From positions 1 to 52,312 of the forward strand of contig NZ_SMJZ01000035.1 in the NCBI RefSeq assembly GCF_004348345.1: DNA of 52,312 bases, given 5' to 3'. This stretch comes from Nonomuraea longispora. Lineage in GTDB: Bacteria; Actinomycetota; Actinomycetes; Streptosporangiales; Streptosporangiaceae. How positions within the stretch are numbered: the stretch's first letter is position 1; each line of letters opens with the position of its first letter. Positions 1 to 7,033 of this stretch are shown piece after piece. Under the pieces are notes generated by a model, which saw nothing but the letters and a program-made list of their open reading frames with translations, searched no databases and had not been told where the DNA came from. Position numbers and translations under genes: made by a program.

Positions 1-589
1 GGGCGGCGGAAGTGCTCCTCCTGGCCAGTGGCCAGAACGACACCAGCAGAAAGAACGCTCCGACGGACATCAGGTCCTTATCGATGAGGGGCAGCGCGAG
101 GTCGACGGTCACCAGGGCAGGGGTCCACAACGTCACCTGCCTGCGGGCGGCCAGGTGGACGACGAGCGCGAGCTGGGCCACGTAGAACAGGAACGGCCCC
201 ACGTCGTAGATGACCGGCTGCGCCCCCGGCACGGCCTGCACCTGTTCGAACAGCGGCCCCATGGCCGCGTGGTCGGCCGCCATGAAACCGATCGCGATGT
301 CGATCAGGAACTGCGTGGCCGCGCACGCGATGCCGGCGATCCCGACGGCCAACTGCGCGGTGGCGAGCCTGGTACGGCCGAGTATTCGCCACATATCCCG
401 AAATATAACGATGAACAGTGCGAGGGCGGCGAGAAACGCTATATGCCCGATCGTCCAGGCCGGCCCAGGCCCCCGGCTCCCGTCGAACCCGTCGACGATG
501 CGGATCACTCCGTAGGCCAGCACGAGCAGCGGAGCGGTGACGTAAGCGGCGCGGACGATCACAGCGGGATCTTCTCGGGGTTGTCGCAT
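1..589 (-). CDS. Multi-pass membrane protein, C-terminus cut by window edge
   Basis: Reading from the ATG at 589 gives an open frame of 196 codons that runs off the left edge. It begins MRQPREDPAVIVRAAYVTAP and shows about five hydrophobic segments, including LLVLAYGVIRIV, IAFLAALALFIVIF, LAVGIAGIACAATQFLI and VGPFLFYVAQLALVVHL, ending near LIDKDLMSVGAFFLLVSFW. It is therefore an integral cytoplasmic-membrane protein and probably almost complete. A GTG at 562, with GAGAAG eight bases upstream, is an alternative start. I do not recognise the family and assign no function. Third codon positions are almost all G or C, which separates this frame from the competing arginine-rich shadow frames. Confidence 0.7.
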   Translation of the reverse strand, partial: MRQPREDPAVIVRAAYVTAPLLVLAYGVIRIVDGFDGSRGPGPAWTIGHIAFLAALALFIVIFRDMWRILGRTRLATAQLAVGIAGIACAATQFLIDIAIGFMAADHAAMGPLFEQVQAVPGAQPVIYDVGPFLFYVAQLALVVHLAARRQVTLWTPALVTVDLALPLIDKDLMSVGAFFLLVSFWPLARRSTSAA

Positions 590-666
590 ACCCCCCAGCC
601 TGCGGTTTCCCGGGCCGGTTGTGATCGCCTGGCCGGGCGATCCGCGCTCTCCCTCTCAAGAGCGAG

Positions 667-853
667 TCACTCGCTCCGGCGACCCACCGGCGAGCTCACG
701 CCACCCCGACGGCGTCGGCGACGTTCGAGGTCCACCTCGACCTCGTCGTCGGCTTACACCCCGGCCCGTGCCGGGCTTCTCGACGGCCTCGGCGGGGACC
801 TCGAAGCCCGTGGCGGTCTTGGCGGCCGGCTCGATCGTGGTGCGAAACCGCAT
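667..853 (-). pseudogene. DUF1905-family gene with an internal deletion and frameshift
   Basis: The reading frame from 853 begins MRFRTTIEPAAKTATGFEVP, the typical start of the small DUF1905 (YdeI-type) beta-barrel proteins. After about 30 residues (GTGRG) the family sequence stops. In another frame (753 down to 667) a second family-like piece appears, ADDEVEVDLERR, which corresponds to the conserved late segment GDEVDVDLE. The middle of the domain, about 35 residues by comparison with the family, is missing and the two ends are out of frame. It lies 31 bp downstream of the hydrolase at 885-1679 on the same strand, so it was probably once co-transcribed with it. It is very unlikely to give a functional protein. 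Confidence 0.65.
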
Positions 854-884
854 CACATGCCTCCAGGAAGGACGGCGGAGCAGG

Positions 885-1679
885 TCAGCGGAAGAACTCC
901 GTCAGCACGGGCGCGAGCGCCTCCGCCTTGACGATGTGGGTCTGCCCGTCGAGCGTGCGGTGCTCGGCGCCGGGCAGCAGGCCGGCCAGCGCCCTGGCGG
1001 CGTTGCGGATCCATGGTCGGCTCCTGCCGCCGTCCATGACCAGAGTCGGCGTCTTGACGGCGGCCCAGCTGGACTCGGGGTAGGGCACGCCCTTCTCGTA
1101 CGGCGCCACGAACGCCACGTCGTACGGCAGCGTGTGCGCCACCGACGTGAGCGTGGACCAGGCCGGCATGAACCGCATCATGGCCACGACCACGGCCGGC
1201 AGCCCGACGCCCGTACGCATGAAGTAGCGCACCGCGGCGGCGCGGCGGTCGGCGGCCACCAGCTCGTCCAGCGTGCGCTCGTAGTCGGCGGGGATGGCGG
1301 GGCGGGTGTCGTCGACGATGAACGGCGGCTCGTACAGCGCGAGTTTCTCGACCGGAACGCCCGCGTCGGCGGCGGCCAGCGCGAGGGCGGCCCCTGAGGA
1401 GGTGCCGTAGAGCCGCACCGGGCCGCCGGTCTCGGCGACCAGCGCGGCCAGATCCTCGATCTCGCGCTCCGTCGTGTACGGCGGGATGTCGCCGCTCTCG
1501 CCGCGCCCGCGCCTGTCGTAGGTGTAGACCGTGAAGTCGCCGGCCAGCGCGGTGGCCAGGGCGGCGTTGATGCTCTGCTTGCGGAAACTGAGGGCGCCGT
1601 CGACGAGGATGACCGCGGGGCCGTGGCCGACGCGCGTGTAGGCGATGGGGGTGCCGTCGGCCGAACGTACTTTGTCCAT
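885..1679 (-). CDS. Alpha/beta hydrolase, leaderless
   Basis: A 264-residue cytoplasmic alpha/beta-hydrolase. The oxyanion-loop region is VDGALSFR near residue 27. The nucleophile elbow is G-T-S-S-G at residues 92-96 (Ser94), the acid is probably the Asp in PTLVMDGG near 217, and the catalytic His is in GQTHIVK near 247. No signal peptide is present. This type (MDKV..DGT.IAY, VDGAL) is common in actinobacteria, often with unknown substrate. The ATG at 1679 has no ribosome binding site but sits 6 bp after a -10 hexamer, so the mRNA should begin at the start codon. The upstream palindrome suggests repression by a dimeric regulator. The next gene downstream is the broken DUF1905 gene. Confidence 0.9.
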   Translation of the reverse strand: MDKVRSADGTPIAYTRVGHGPAVILVDGALSFRKQSINAALATALAGDFTVYTYDRRGRGESGDIPPYTTEREIEDLAALVAETGGPVRLYGTSSGAALALAAADAGVPVEKLALYEPPFIVDDTRPAIPADYERTLDELVAADRRAAAVRYFMRTGVGLPAVVVAMMRFMPAWSTLTSVAHTLPYDVAFVAPYEKGVPYPESSWAAVKTPTLVMDGGRSRPWIRNAARALAGLLPGAEHRTLDGQTHIVKAEALAPVLTEFFR

Positions 1680-1685
1680 GGGTTG

Positions 1686-1714
1686 AACCTAGAGCCGACA
1701 AAAAAATTTGTCAA
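1686..1714 (-). promoter_or_regulatory. Promoter and operator-like palindrome of the hydrolase
   Basis: On the minus strand a -35 TTGACA (1709-1714) and a -10 TAGGTT (1686-1691) are separated by exactly 17 bp, an excellent vegetative promoter. The -10 ends 6 bp before the ATG at 1679, giving a leaderless transcript. Overlapping the -35 and spacer is GACAAA-N4-TTTGTC (1697-1712), a perfect 6-bp inverted repeat in a position where a bound repressor would block RNA polymerase. Confidence 0.75.
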
Positions 1715-1994
1715 GACAGGTCACGGTCGGGTCTCGGTTGCACGTAAACGTACGCAGACACCCCGCCCCACGCTCCGTCAGAGTGGGATGTGCCGCGAAG
1801 GAGGGGACGGCGCGTGCCGCGGCGGGAACACGCGGTCTGCCAGCCGCGCCCCGCGGCACGCGCCGCGGACCTGCGCGTACGGGGTTCGCGCAGGACCGGA
1901 GCCGCGCTCCAGCACTGCGGCTCCAGCAGGTGCGGCCGGGCTCGGGCACGTGCGGCCGGCTCAGAACCGCGCGACCGGGTTGAGGACGCGCGCG
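1715..1994. other. GC-rich intergenic region with long inverted repeats
   Basis: I see no gene in this stretch between the hydrolase promoter and the LacI terminator. It holds a perfect 15-bp inverted repeat, CGGCGCGTGCCGCGG at 1808-1822 with its complement at 1851-1865. It also holds CCTGCGCG (1870-1877) paired with CGCGCAGG (1887-1894), and short direct repeats of GCTCCAGCA and GTGCGGCCGG around 1908-1970. The repeats could form hairpins in RNA from either strand. Confidence 0.5.
1808..1865. repeat. 15-bp perfect inverted repeat with 28-nt loop
   Basis: The left arm 1808-1822 (CGGCGCGTGCCGCGG) and right arm 1851-1865 are exactly complementary. The structure lies in non-coding DNA 145-180 bp upstream of the hydrolase promoter and just beyond the LacI terminator. 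It lacks a T-run, so a simple intrinsic terminator is not obvious. Confidence 0.6.
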
Positions 1995-2024
1995 CAGGCG
2001 CCGGGCCGCGCGGCCCGGCGCCTG
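1995..2024 (-). terminator. Perfect 30-bp palindrome, terminator of the LacI gene
   Basis: CAGGCGCCGGGCC (1995-2007), GCGC, then GGCCCGGCGCCTG (2012-2024) form a 13-bp GC-rich stem eight bases downstream of the LacI stop codon (2033). There is no clear U-tract, as is common for actinobacterial terminators. Confidence 0.65.
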
Positions 2025-2032
2025 CACGCGGG

Positions 2033-3043
2033 TCAGGGACGGGAGGGGCCGGTGCTGCCGCGTGGTGTGAGGACGGCCGCCCGGTCCTGGTAGGGCGGCA
2101 CGCTCTCCCCGGAGATGAGGGCCAGCAGGCGCTGGGCGGCGTGCGCGCCGTAGGCGGGGATGTCGCGGGTGAGCGCGGTCAGCGGTGGCCGGACGACCTG
2201 GGCGAGCGGCGAGTCGTCCCAGGCCACGATGGAAAGGTCGCCCGGCACCTCCACCCGCATCTCCTGCGCCACCGACAGCCCGGCCACGGCCATGATGTCG
2301 TTGTCGTAGACGATCGCCGTCGGCCGGTCCGGCGAGCTGAGCAGCCTCCTGGTGGCCCTGGCGCCCTCCTCGCCGGTGTAGTCGGTGTGCACGATGACGT
2401 GCTCGGCCGCGCCCTCGCAGGCCCGCGCGAACGCCTGGTCGCGTACGGTCGTGTGGACCAGCTCGGGCAGCCCGGCGACCCGGGCGAGGCGGCGGTGGCC
2501 GAGCGCCCGCAGGTAGCCGACGGTCTCGCGGACGGCCTCGCCGTCGTCGGACCAGACGGCCGACAACGAGCCCGACTCGGAGGGGTGGCCGATCACCACG
2601 ACCGGCATGCCGAGCCGTTCGAGCTCGGCCACGCGGGTGTCGGAATAGTGCAGGTCGACGAGGAAGGCGCCGTCGATGCGGCTCTCGCCCCACCAGTGCC
2701 GGTAGACCTCGCTCTCCTGCTGGTGGCTGGTGACGACCTGGAGCAGCAGCGCGTAGGAGCGGTCGGCGAGCACCCCTTCGATGCCGGAGATCAGCTCCAT
2801 GAAGAACGGCTCGACGCCCAGGATTCGGGCGGGCCGGCAGAGCGCGAGGCCGACGCAGTTGGCCCTGGCGCCGTTGAGCGCCCTGGCCGCGCTGTTGGGC
2901 CGCCAGCCGATCTCGTCGGCTATGGCGATGATCCTGGCCCGCGTCGCCTCGGACACCCCGGGTTGCCCGTTGAGCGCGTAGGAGACCGCCACCTTGGACA
3001 CTCCCGCCCGGCTGGCGATGTCGGCGATCGTCGGTCGCTTCAC
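2033..3043 (-). CDS. LacI-family transcriptional regulator
   Basis: A 336-residue LacI/GalR regulator. The N-terminus has the complete helix-turn-helix and hinge (TIADIASRAGVSKVAVSYALN, then RPNSAARALNG at about 48-58, the minor-groove hinge helix). Residues from about 60 form the periplasmic-binding-like effector domain, with the usual VGLAL, DGAFLVDLHY and AIVYDNDIMAVAGL segments. It should be a dimeric repressor released by a sugar. The start is GTG 3043, preceded by an AGGAGAGGG ribosome site. A near-palindromic AACCGGAT lies 17 bp upstream and may be an autoregulatory operator. It lies in tandem with the remnant of a second LacI gene. Its target is not adjacent; the AACCGGTT sites of the mannanase region are one candidate. 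Confidence 0.93.
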   Translation of the reverse strand: MKRPTIADIASRAGVSKVAVSYALNGQPGVSEATRARIIAIADEIGWRPNSAARALNGARANCVGLALCRPARILGVEPFFMELISGIEGVLADRSYALLLQVVTSHQQESEVYRHWWGESRIDGAFLVDLHYSDTRVAELERLGMPVVVIGHPSESGSLSAVWSDDGEAVRETVGYLRALGHRRLARVAGLPELVHTTVRDQAFARACEGAAEHVIVHTDYTGEEGARATRRLLSSPDRPTAIVYDNDIMAVAGLSVAQEMRVEVPGDLSIVAWDDSPLAQVVRPPLTALTRDIPAYGAHAAQRLLALISGESVPPYQDRAAVLTPRGSTGPSRP

Positions 3044-3059
3044 GGACGTCCCTCTCCTG

Positions 3060-3067
3060 AACCGGAT
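3060..3067. promoter_or_regulatory. Candidate LacI-type operator AACCGGAT
   Basis: The sequence differs at one position from the perfect palindrome AACCGGTT found ahead of the mannanase pseudogene (9541-9548). The central CG step is typical of LacI-family operators. Its place just upstream of the LacI start suggests autoregulation. Confidence 0.3.
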
Positions 3068-3122
3068 AACCCTCTCTACTGTAGGTCACCGGCCTGTGGC
3101 ACCGAGTCCTGAGGGGAACCGC

Positions 3123-3299
3123 TTAAGCCGCCAGGCGATCCGGATGGGAGGCGGAGTCCCTGATCACCAGCCGGCAGGGCATCTTGTGCACGCCTGGTGT
3201 GGCCCTGCCGTCGATGGCCGCGAACAGGTGCTGCGGCGCCGTCCGGCCGAGCAGTTCGAGGTTCATGTCGACGGTCGTCAACGCCGGGCGGATGTGGAG
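3123..3299 (-). pseudogene. C-terminal fragment of a second LacI-family regulator
   Basis: The last 58 or so codons of a LacI effector domain survive: HIRPALTTVDMNLELLGR, then HLFAAIDGR, then MPCRLVIRDS before TAA at 3123. These match the usual closing segment of LacI proteins, in which RPALTTVD lies at the ligand pocket and the final strand carries the operator-independent arm. The DNA-binding domain and most of the sensor are absent. Upstream sequence passes straight into the promoter of the SARP gene on the other strand, so at least 270 codons were lost by deletion or replacement. Confidence 0.75.
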
Positions 3300-3301
3300 A
3301 A

Positions 3302-3339
3302 CTGACACGTGAACATGGGGATTGTCAGGTTTATATACT
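3302..3339 (+). promoter_or_regulatory. Promoter region of the SARP gene
   Basis: A -10 TATACT (3334-3339) lies 9 bp ahead of the ATG at 3349, with a poor -35 (TGAACA, 3310-3315, spacer 18). No ribosome binding site precedes the ATG, so the message is leaderless or nearly so. CTGACA (3302-3307) and TGTCAG (3323-3328) form an inverted repeat flanking the -35 position and may be an operator. Confidence 0.45.
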
Positions 3340-3348
3340 CTTTGCCTT

Positions 3349-4296
3349 ATGTGGGATGATGGATTGCGTTTCGGCATCCTCGGGCCGCTGATGGTACGGG
3401 CGGGCGGACGGGCCGTCCGGCTGGCCGCGGGAAAGCGACAGCAGTTCCTCGCCACCTTGCTGCTCAACCCCAACCGGGTGACGCCGCTGGACACCGTGGT
3501 GGAAATCCTCTGGCAGGGCCGGCCACCACGCTCTGCGATCGCCAACATCCGCACCTACGCCAGCTCCCTTCGCACCATGCTGGGCGGCATCGACAGGATC
3601 ATCGGTGACTCGGTCGGCTACCGGCTCCGAGTAAGCCCGCACGAGCTGGACATGCTGACCTTCACCGAGCTGATACGGCAGGCGGAGTCGTCCCTCGAGC
3701 GGCACCGTCCGGAGATCGCCCTGAAGCTGTTCCGCCTTGCGGACGGCCTGTGGCGCGGCAGTCCGCTGGAGGACGTGCCGCCGCACCCGCAGTGGGCCGG
3801 GCCGTTGGAGCAGCTCGCTGAGCAGCGCCTGGCACTGCTCGAGAGTCTGGCCGCGCTCGAGCTCGCCGCACAGATGTACGCTTCAGTGATCACCCGGACC
3901 AGGAAGTTCCTGAGCGACCATCCGTTCCGGGAACGGGCGTGGATGCTGCTCATTCTCGCGTTGTACGGCAGGGGCCGCCGTGAGGAGGCGCTGGCCGCGT
4001 ACGTGGAGTGCCGTCAGGCGTTGCGCGAGGAACTCGGCGTCGAGCCGAGTGAGGAACTGCGGACGGTGCAGTCCGGCATCCTGAACGGTGCCCGGGTGCG
4101 CTCCCTCGTGCTCGAGGCGCTGCAGGAGGCCAACGGCCCGTGGTTCTCCGCTCTGACCCCGGGGTCCGAAGGGCTCCCGCCCACCGATCCGATGACGGCG
4201 CACGAACTGGTGGATGCGATGGCCGCCGCCGGGCTGGTGGAACGTGTCGAGACCGACGACGAGGGTCAGGCCAGCTACCTGCTGCGGCTGCGATAG
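3349..4296 (+). CDS. SARP-family transcriptional activator
   Basis: A 315-residue regulator of the AfsR/DnrI/RedD (SARP) family. Residues about 5-95 form the OmpR-like winged helix (FGILGPLMVR, KRQQFLATLLLNPNRV, then NIRTYASSLR and VGYRLRV). Residues about 100-245 form the bacterial transcriptional activation domain of TPR-like helices, including HPFRERAWMLLILALYGRGR and a typical end ALREELGVEPSEELR. A further 70 residues end in LVDAMAAAGLVERVETDDE, of unclear role. SARPs activate antibiotic or secondary-metabolite genes by binding direct repeats near -35. No biosynthetic cluster is visible in the window, so it is an orphan here. The ATG at 3349 is chosen over the longer TTG frame from 3322 because of the promoter position. 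Confidence 0.88.
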   Translation: MWDDGLRFGILGPLMVRAGGRAVRLAAGKRQQFLATLLLNPNRVTPLDTVVEILWQGRPPRSAIANIRTYASSLRTMLGGIDRIIGDSVGYRLRVSPHELDMLTFTELIRQAESSLERHRPEIALKLFRLADGLWRGSPLEDVPPHPQWAGPLEQLAEQRLALLESLAALELAAQMYASVITRTRKFLSDHPFRERAWMLLILALYGRGRREEALAAYVECRQALREELGVEPSEELRTVQSGILNGARVRSLVLEALQEANGPWFSALTPGSEGLPPTDPMTAHELVDAMAAAGLVERVETDDEGQASYLLRLR

Positions 4297-4298
4297 CG

Positions 4299-5225
4299 TC
4301 AGAAGATGGAACAGCCGGTCAGCGAGACGAAGGCCTCCAACGCCGCTGCCGCCGCCACCGAGCTGCCTTTCTGGTCCAGCCCCGGCCCCCATGCGGCCAG
4401 GGCGTAGCGGCCGGGCACGATGGCCACGATGCCGCCGCCGACGCCGCTCTTGCACGGCAGCCCGATCCGGTAGGCGAAGTCACCGGCGGCGTCGTAGGTG
4501 CCGCAGGTGAGCATGATCGCGTTGATCCGCTTGGCGTCCCGCGCGGACAGGATCCGCGAGCCGTCCTGCCGGATCCCGTCGCGGGCCAGGAACAGTGCTG
4601 CGCGGGCCAGCTCGTGACAGTTCAGCATCAGCGCGCACTGCCGGAAGTAGTGGTCCAGCACCCGGTCCACCGGGTTGGTCAGGTTGCCGAAGTCGGCGAT
4701 CAGGTTGGCCATCGCGGCGTTGCGGAACCCGTTGGTGGCCTCGGAGGTCGCGGTGACGGTGTCCGCCTGCACCTCGGGGTTGCTCGACTCGGCGCGCAGG
4801 AATGTGCGTACCGCGTCGAAGGCGTCGCCCCTGTCCGTCAGCAACTGGTCGGTGATGACCAGTGCCCCGGCGTTCATGAACGGGTTGCGCGGGATGCCCC
4901 GTTCCATCTCCAGCTGGACCAGCGAGTTGAACGGGGTGCCCGCAGGTTCGCGATGGACCCGCTTCCAGACGGCGTCGCTGTCCCTGCTCAGCACCAGCGC
5001 CAGGCCGAACACCTTGATGATGCTCTGCAACGAGAAACGAGTGGTCACGTCGCCGGCCGTGTGCACCTCGCCGTCCGCCGTCGCCAAGGCGAGGCCGAAC
5101 TGGCGGGGATCCACCCGGGCAAGGTCGGGGATATAGTCCGCGACCTTGCCTTGGCCGATGAAAGGCTTGACAGCGGTCAACACGTTCCGCACGACTTCCT
5201 CGTCGTTTACCGCTGCTATCACCAT
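4299..5225 (-). CDS. glsA: Glutaminase A
   Basis: A 308-residue serine-dependent glutaminase that hydrolyses L-glutamine to glutamate and ammonia in the cytoplasm. The fold is beta-lactamase-like. The catalytic SxxK is S68-I-I-K71 within FSLQSIIKVF. Other family signatures are EPAGTPFNSLVQLE, PRNPFMNAGALV, the AMANLIADFGN region, and LPCKSGVGGGI near the C-terminus. It has no STAS or cNMP-binding extension, so it is the short form. ATG 5225 is preferred to an in-frame TTG at 5234. It converges on the SARP gene with a 2-bp gap and diverges from ybaB across only 28 bp, so the promoters of the two divergent genes must overlap. Confidence 0.95.
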   Translation of the reverse strand: MVIAAVNDEEVVRNVLTAVKPFIGQGKVADYIPDLARVDPRQFGLALATADGEVHTAGDVTTRFSLQSIIKVFGLALVLSRDSDAVWKRVHREPAGTPFNSLVQLEMERGIPRNPFMNAGALVITDQLLTDRGDAFDAVRTFLRAESSNPEVQADTVTATSEATNGFRNAAMANLIADFGNLTNPVDRVLDHYFRQCALMLNCHELARAALFLARDGIRQDGSRILSARDAKRINAIMLTCGTYDAAGDFAYRIGLPCKSGVGGGIVAIVPGRYALAAWGPGLDQKGSSVAAAAALEAFVSLTGCSIF

Positions 5226-5241
5226 GTCAAACAATCTCTAG

Positions 5242-5247
5242 TAAGTT
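5242..5247 (+). promoter_or_regulatory. -10 element of a leaderless YbaB transcript
   Basis: TAAGTT ends 6 bp before the ATG at 5254 and no ribosome binding site is present in the 28-bp divergent gap. No good -35 is seen 17 bp upstream, where the sequence is the beginning of glsA. Confidence 0.4.
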
Positions 5248-5253
5248 CGGCGC

Positions 5254-5565
5254 ATGAACGAGAGTGGGAGCTTCGACCCCGAGCTCGACCGGCTCGTGGC
5301 GGAGTTTCGCGCAGAAGCCCAGCCGCTGTCCGACGTCATCGGGCAGGTCAACGAGATACAGGGCGAGGCGGCGAGCGCGGGGGGAAAGGTGGTGGTCCGG
5401 GTCGCACCGTCCGGAGAGCTGCTGGGACTGCGGATCGACAGACGGGCGATGCGGATGGGCTCCGAAGACCTGGCCGAGGCGATCATGGATGCCGCCCGGC
5501 AGGCCATGATGGACGCCGGGCGCAAGACCATGCAGGTGGCCAAGCCGTACCTCGATCTGGAGTAG
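5254..5565 (+). CDS. YbaB/EbfC-family protein
   Basis: A 103-residue YbaB/EbfC-type protein. An N-terminal amphipathic helix (residues 7-35) is followed by a beta-sheet (GGKVVVRVAPSGELLGLRID) and C-terminal helices (DLAEAIMDAARQAMMDAGRKTMQ). Classic members are dimeric nucleoid-associated DNA-binding proteins. In actinobacteria, divergent copies such as this one very often lie next to WXG100/ESX-like genes and may be part of those systems rather than chromosome proteins. Here the gene converges on two WXG-type genes. The lack of a ribosome site and the -10 at 5242-5247 point to a leaderless message. Confidence 0.85.
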   Translation: MNESGSFDPELDRLVAEFRAEAQPLSDVIGQVNEIQGEAASAGGKVVVRVAPSGELLGLRIDRRAMRMGSEDLAEAIMDAARQAMMDAGRKTMQVAKPYLDLE

Positions 5566-5586
5566 CCACGACCGGGCGGACGGTGG

Positions 5587-6540
5587 TCACCGTCGCGGGA
5601 TGAACCCGCGCGAGCCGTGGGCCAGGAGTTTCTGGTACATCTCCTCCGCGGTCAGTCCGGTTTCGGAGCCGGGAAGCGGGTTGTCGTGGTACGTCAGGTC
5701 CCTGGTCACCGCGTACATGGTCGTTCCGGCCATCCTGGGGATGATGGTTCCGGTGTTCAGCTGCCAGCCGTTGGGCAGCGGGATGTTCTGGTTGAGCATC
5801 CGCAGCCCCGGCACCTTCTGCATACCGTAGGCCGTGGCATCCGCCACGCCGTCGAAGACCATGTTGCTCAGGAAATGGCTACCGTACTCCTTCATGTTGT
5901 GGTCCAGTGACAACACGTCGTTGCCCGACAGGTCCTTCTCCACCCCGGCGACCGCGTTGATGGCGAAGGGGATGGCCACCTCGCCCGCCGCGTAGGCGAA
6001 GCTGTCCGCGAGCGGGTAGACGAAGTAGGGCAGGAGATATTTGATGGCGAAGGTCTCGCCATAGTTTTTTATCAACAACGCCTGCTTGCGCGCGATCGCC
6101 CTGAAGATCTTCCAGGTGACGAGCTGGTAGCCGGTGGTGAAGATCAGGTCCGCGATCAGGATCGCGCAGAGCACTTTCAGCGCGTAGTTGGTCTTCTCGA
6201 TGACGTCGGCGTAGGCGCGGCATGCCGCGGCCGCTCTTCGGTACTTGTACGCCGTCACGAACACCGCGAGACCGAACTTGCCCTCCCAGAACTTATGGAA
6301 TTCGGCATAGTCGCGCCCGTTGTTCTCCGTCCATACCTTTTCGGCCCATGTGTGGGCCTGCTGCTGATGGCGGTCGATCGAGTCGGCGATCAACTCGAGC
6401 TTGTCCGCGGCCTCGCGGATTTTCTCCGGATCGCCTTCGAGGTACCGAACCCCGAGTATCGTCTCGGGGTTCAGCGCTGCCACCGCACCGACGCCGCCCA
6501 TCAGGCCGAGCGTCACCTTGGCCGACGGCCCCAGGGACAT
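5587..6540 (-). CDS. WXG-domain protein with C-terminal membrane region
   Basis: A 317-residue protein. Residues about 25-125 are helical and look like a WXG100-superfamily hairpin: DPEKIREAADKLELIADSID, then W85-E-G at the helix turn (KFWEGKFG), then YRRAAAACRAYADVIEKTN. One hydrophobic segment follows at about 131-152 (VLCAILIADLIFTTGYQLV) and another near 185-215. The rest (about 215-317) is polar and of unknown function. The architecture, WXG head plus larger tail, is that of a type VII (ESX) secreted or membrane-inserted effector. GGAAGGAGG precedes the ATG. The smaller WXG-type gene at 6559-6987 lies 18 bp upstream, consistent with a co-secreted pair. I cannot name the tail. Confidence 0.7.
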   Translation of the reverse strand: MSLGPSAKVTLGLMGGVGAVAALNPETILGVRYLEGDPEKIREAADKLELIADSIDRHQQQAHTWAEKVWTENNGRDYAEFHKFWEGKFGLAVFVTAYKYRRAAAACRAYADVIEKTNYALKVLCAILIADLIFTTGYQLVTWKIFRAIARKQALLIKNYGETFAIKYLLPYFVYPLADSFAYAAGEVAIPFAINAVAGVEKDLSGNDVLSLDHNMKEYGSHFLSNMVFDGVADATAYGMQKVPGLRMLNQNIPLPNGWQLNTGTIIPRMAGTTMYAVTRDLTYHDNPLPGSETGLTAEEMYQKLLAHGSRGFIPRR

Positions 6541-6558
6541 GCGCGCCTCCTTCCGAGG

Positions 6559-6987
6559 TCAGTGGTGACGGGCCTTGGTGGTCGGCACGGTGATGGAGTC
6601 GTTCGTCCTGGAGCTGAACTCGACAAGCCGTTGGACGGCGCCCACGTTGAGCTTGGTGATCCAGTCCGCCTCCTTGACGGTGGCGGACATCGAGTTCAGC
6701 GTCGCGGAAATCTCGGTATAGGACATCAGCATGTCCTGCATCGCCCTGTCCAGGTCGTGGTAGACCTCGTCGAAACCGGGCCGGCCGTCCTGGCCGTTGC
6801 GGAAGACGCGTGCGACTTCGTCGGTGGACGGGTTCCCGAAATATTCCGCGAGCCGGTACACCTCTTCACGAAGATGGTCCGTCGCGTGGAACAGGTAGTT
6901 GCCTTCCTCCCGAATTCCTTCACTGCTGTCCTCCAGATTTTCGTAAGAGGTTCTGTACTCGCGCGCTGAACGGTCGGGGTGTGACAT
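6559..6987 (-). CDS. Small helical WXG100-like protein
   Basis: A 142-residue, almost wholly helical protein (SAREYRTSYENLEDSSEGIREE, then HATDHLREEVYRLAEYFGNP, then FDEVYHDLDRAMQDMLMSYTEISATLNSMSATV). It lacks a clear WXG but has the size and heptad character of the small partner of ESX heterodimers. ATG 6987 is chosen because GGAGAG lies four bases upstream; the longer frame to 7014 has no such site. It is the first gene of a two-gene operon with the WXG membrane protein at 5587-6540. A role as its helical partner is an inference from order and size. Confidence 0.65.
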   Translation of the reverse strand: MSHPDRSAREYRTSYENLEDSSEGIREEGNYLFHATDHLREEVYRLAEYFGNPSTDEVARVFRNGQDGRPGFDEVYHDLDRAMQDMLMSYTEISATLNSMSATVKEADWITKLNVGAVQRLVEFSSRTNDSITVPTTKARHH

Positions 6988-7033
6988 TTTCTCTCCAGTA
7001 CAGGAAGGCAACACGGCCTTCAGCCGGGGCAGG

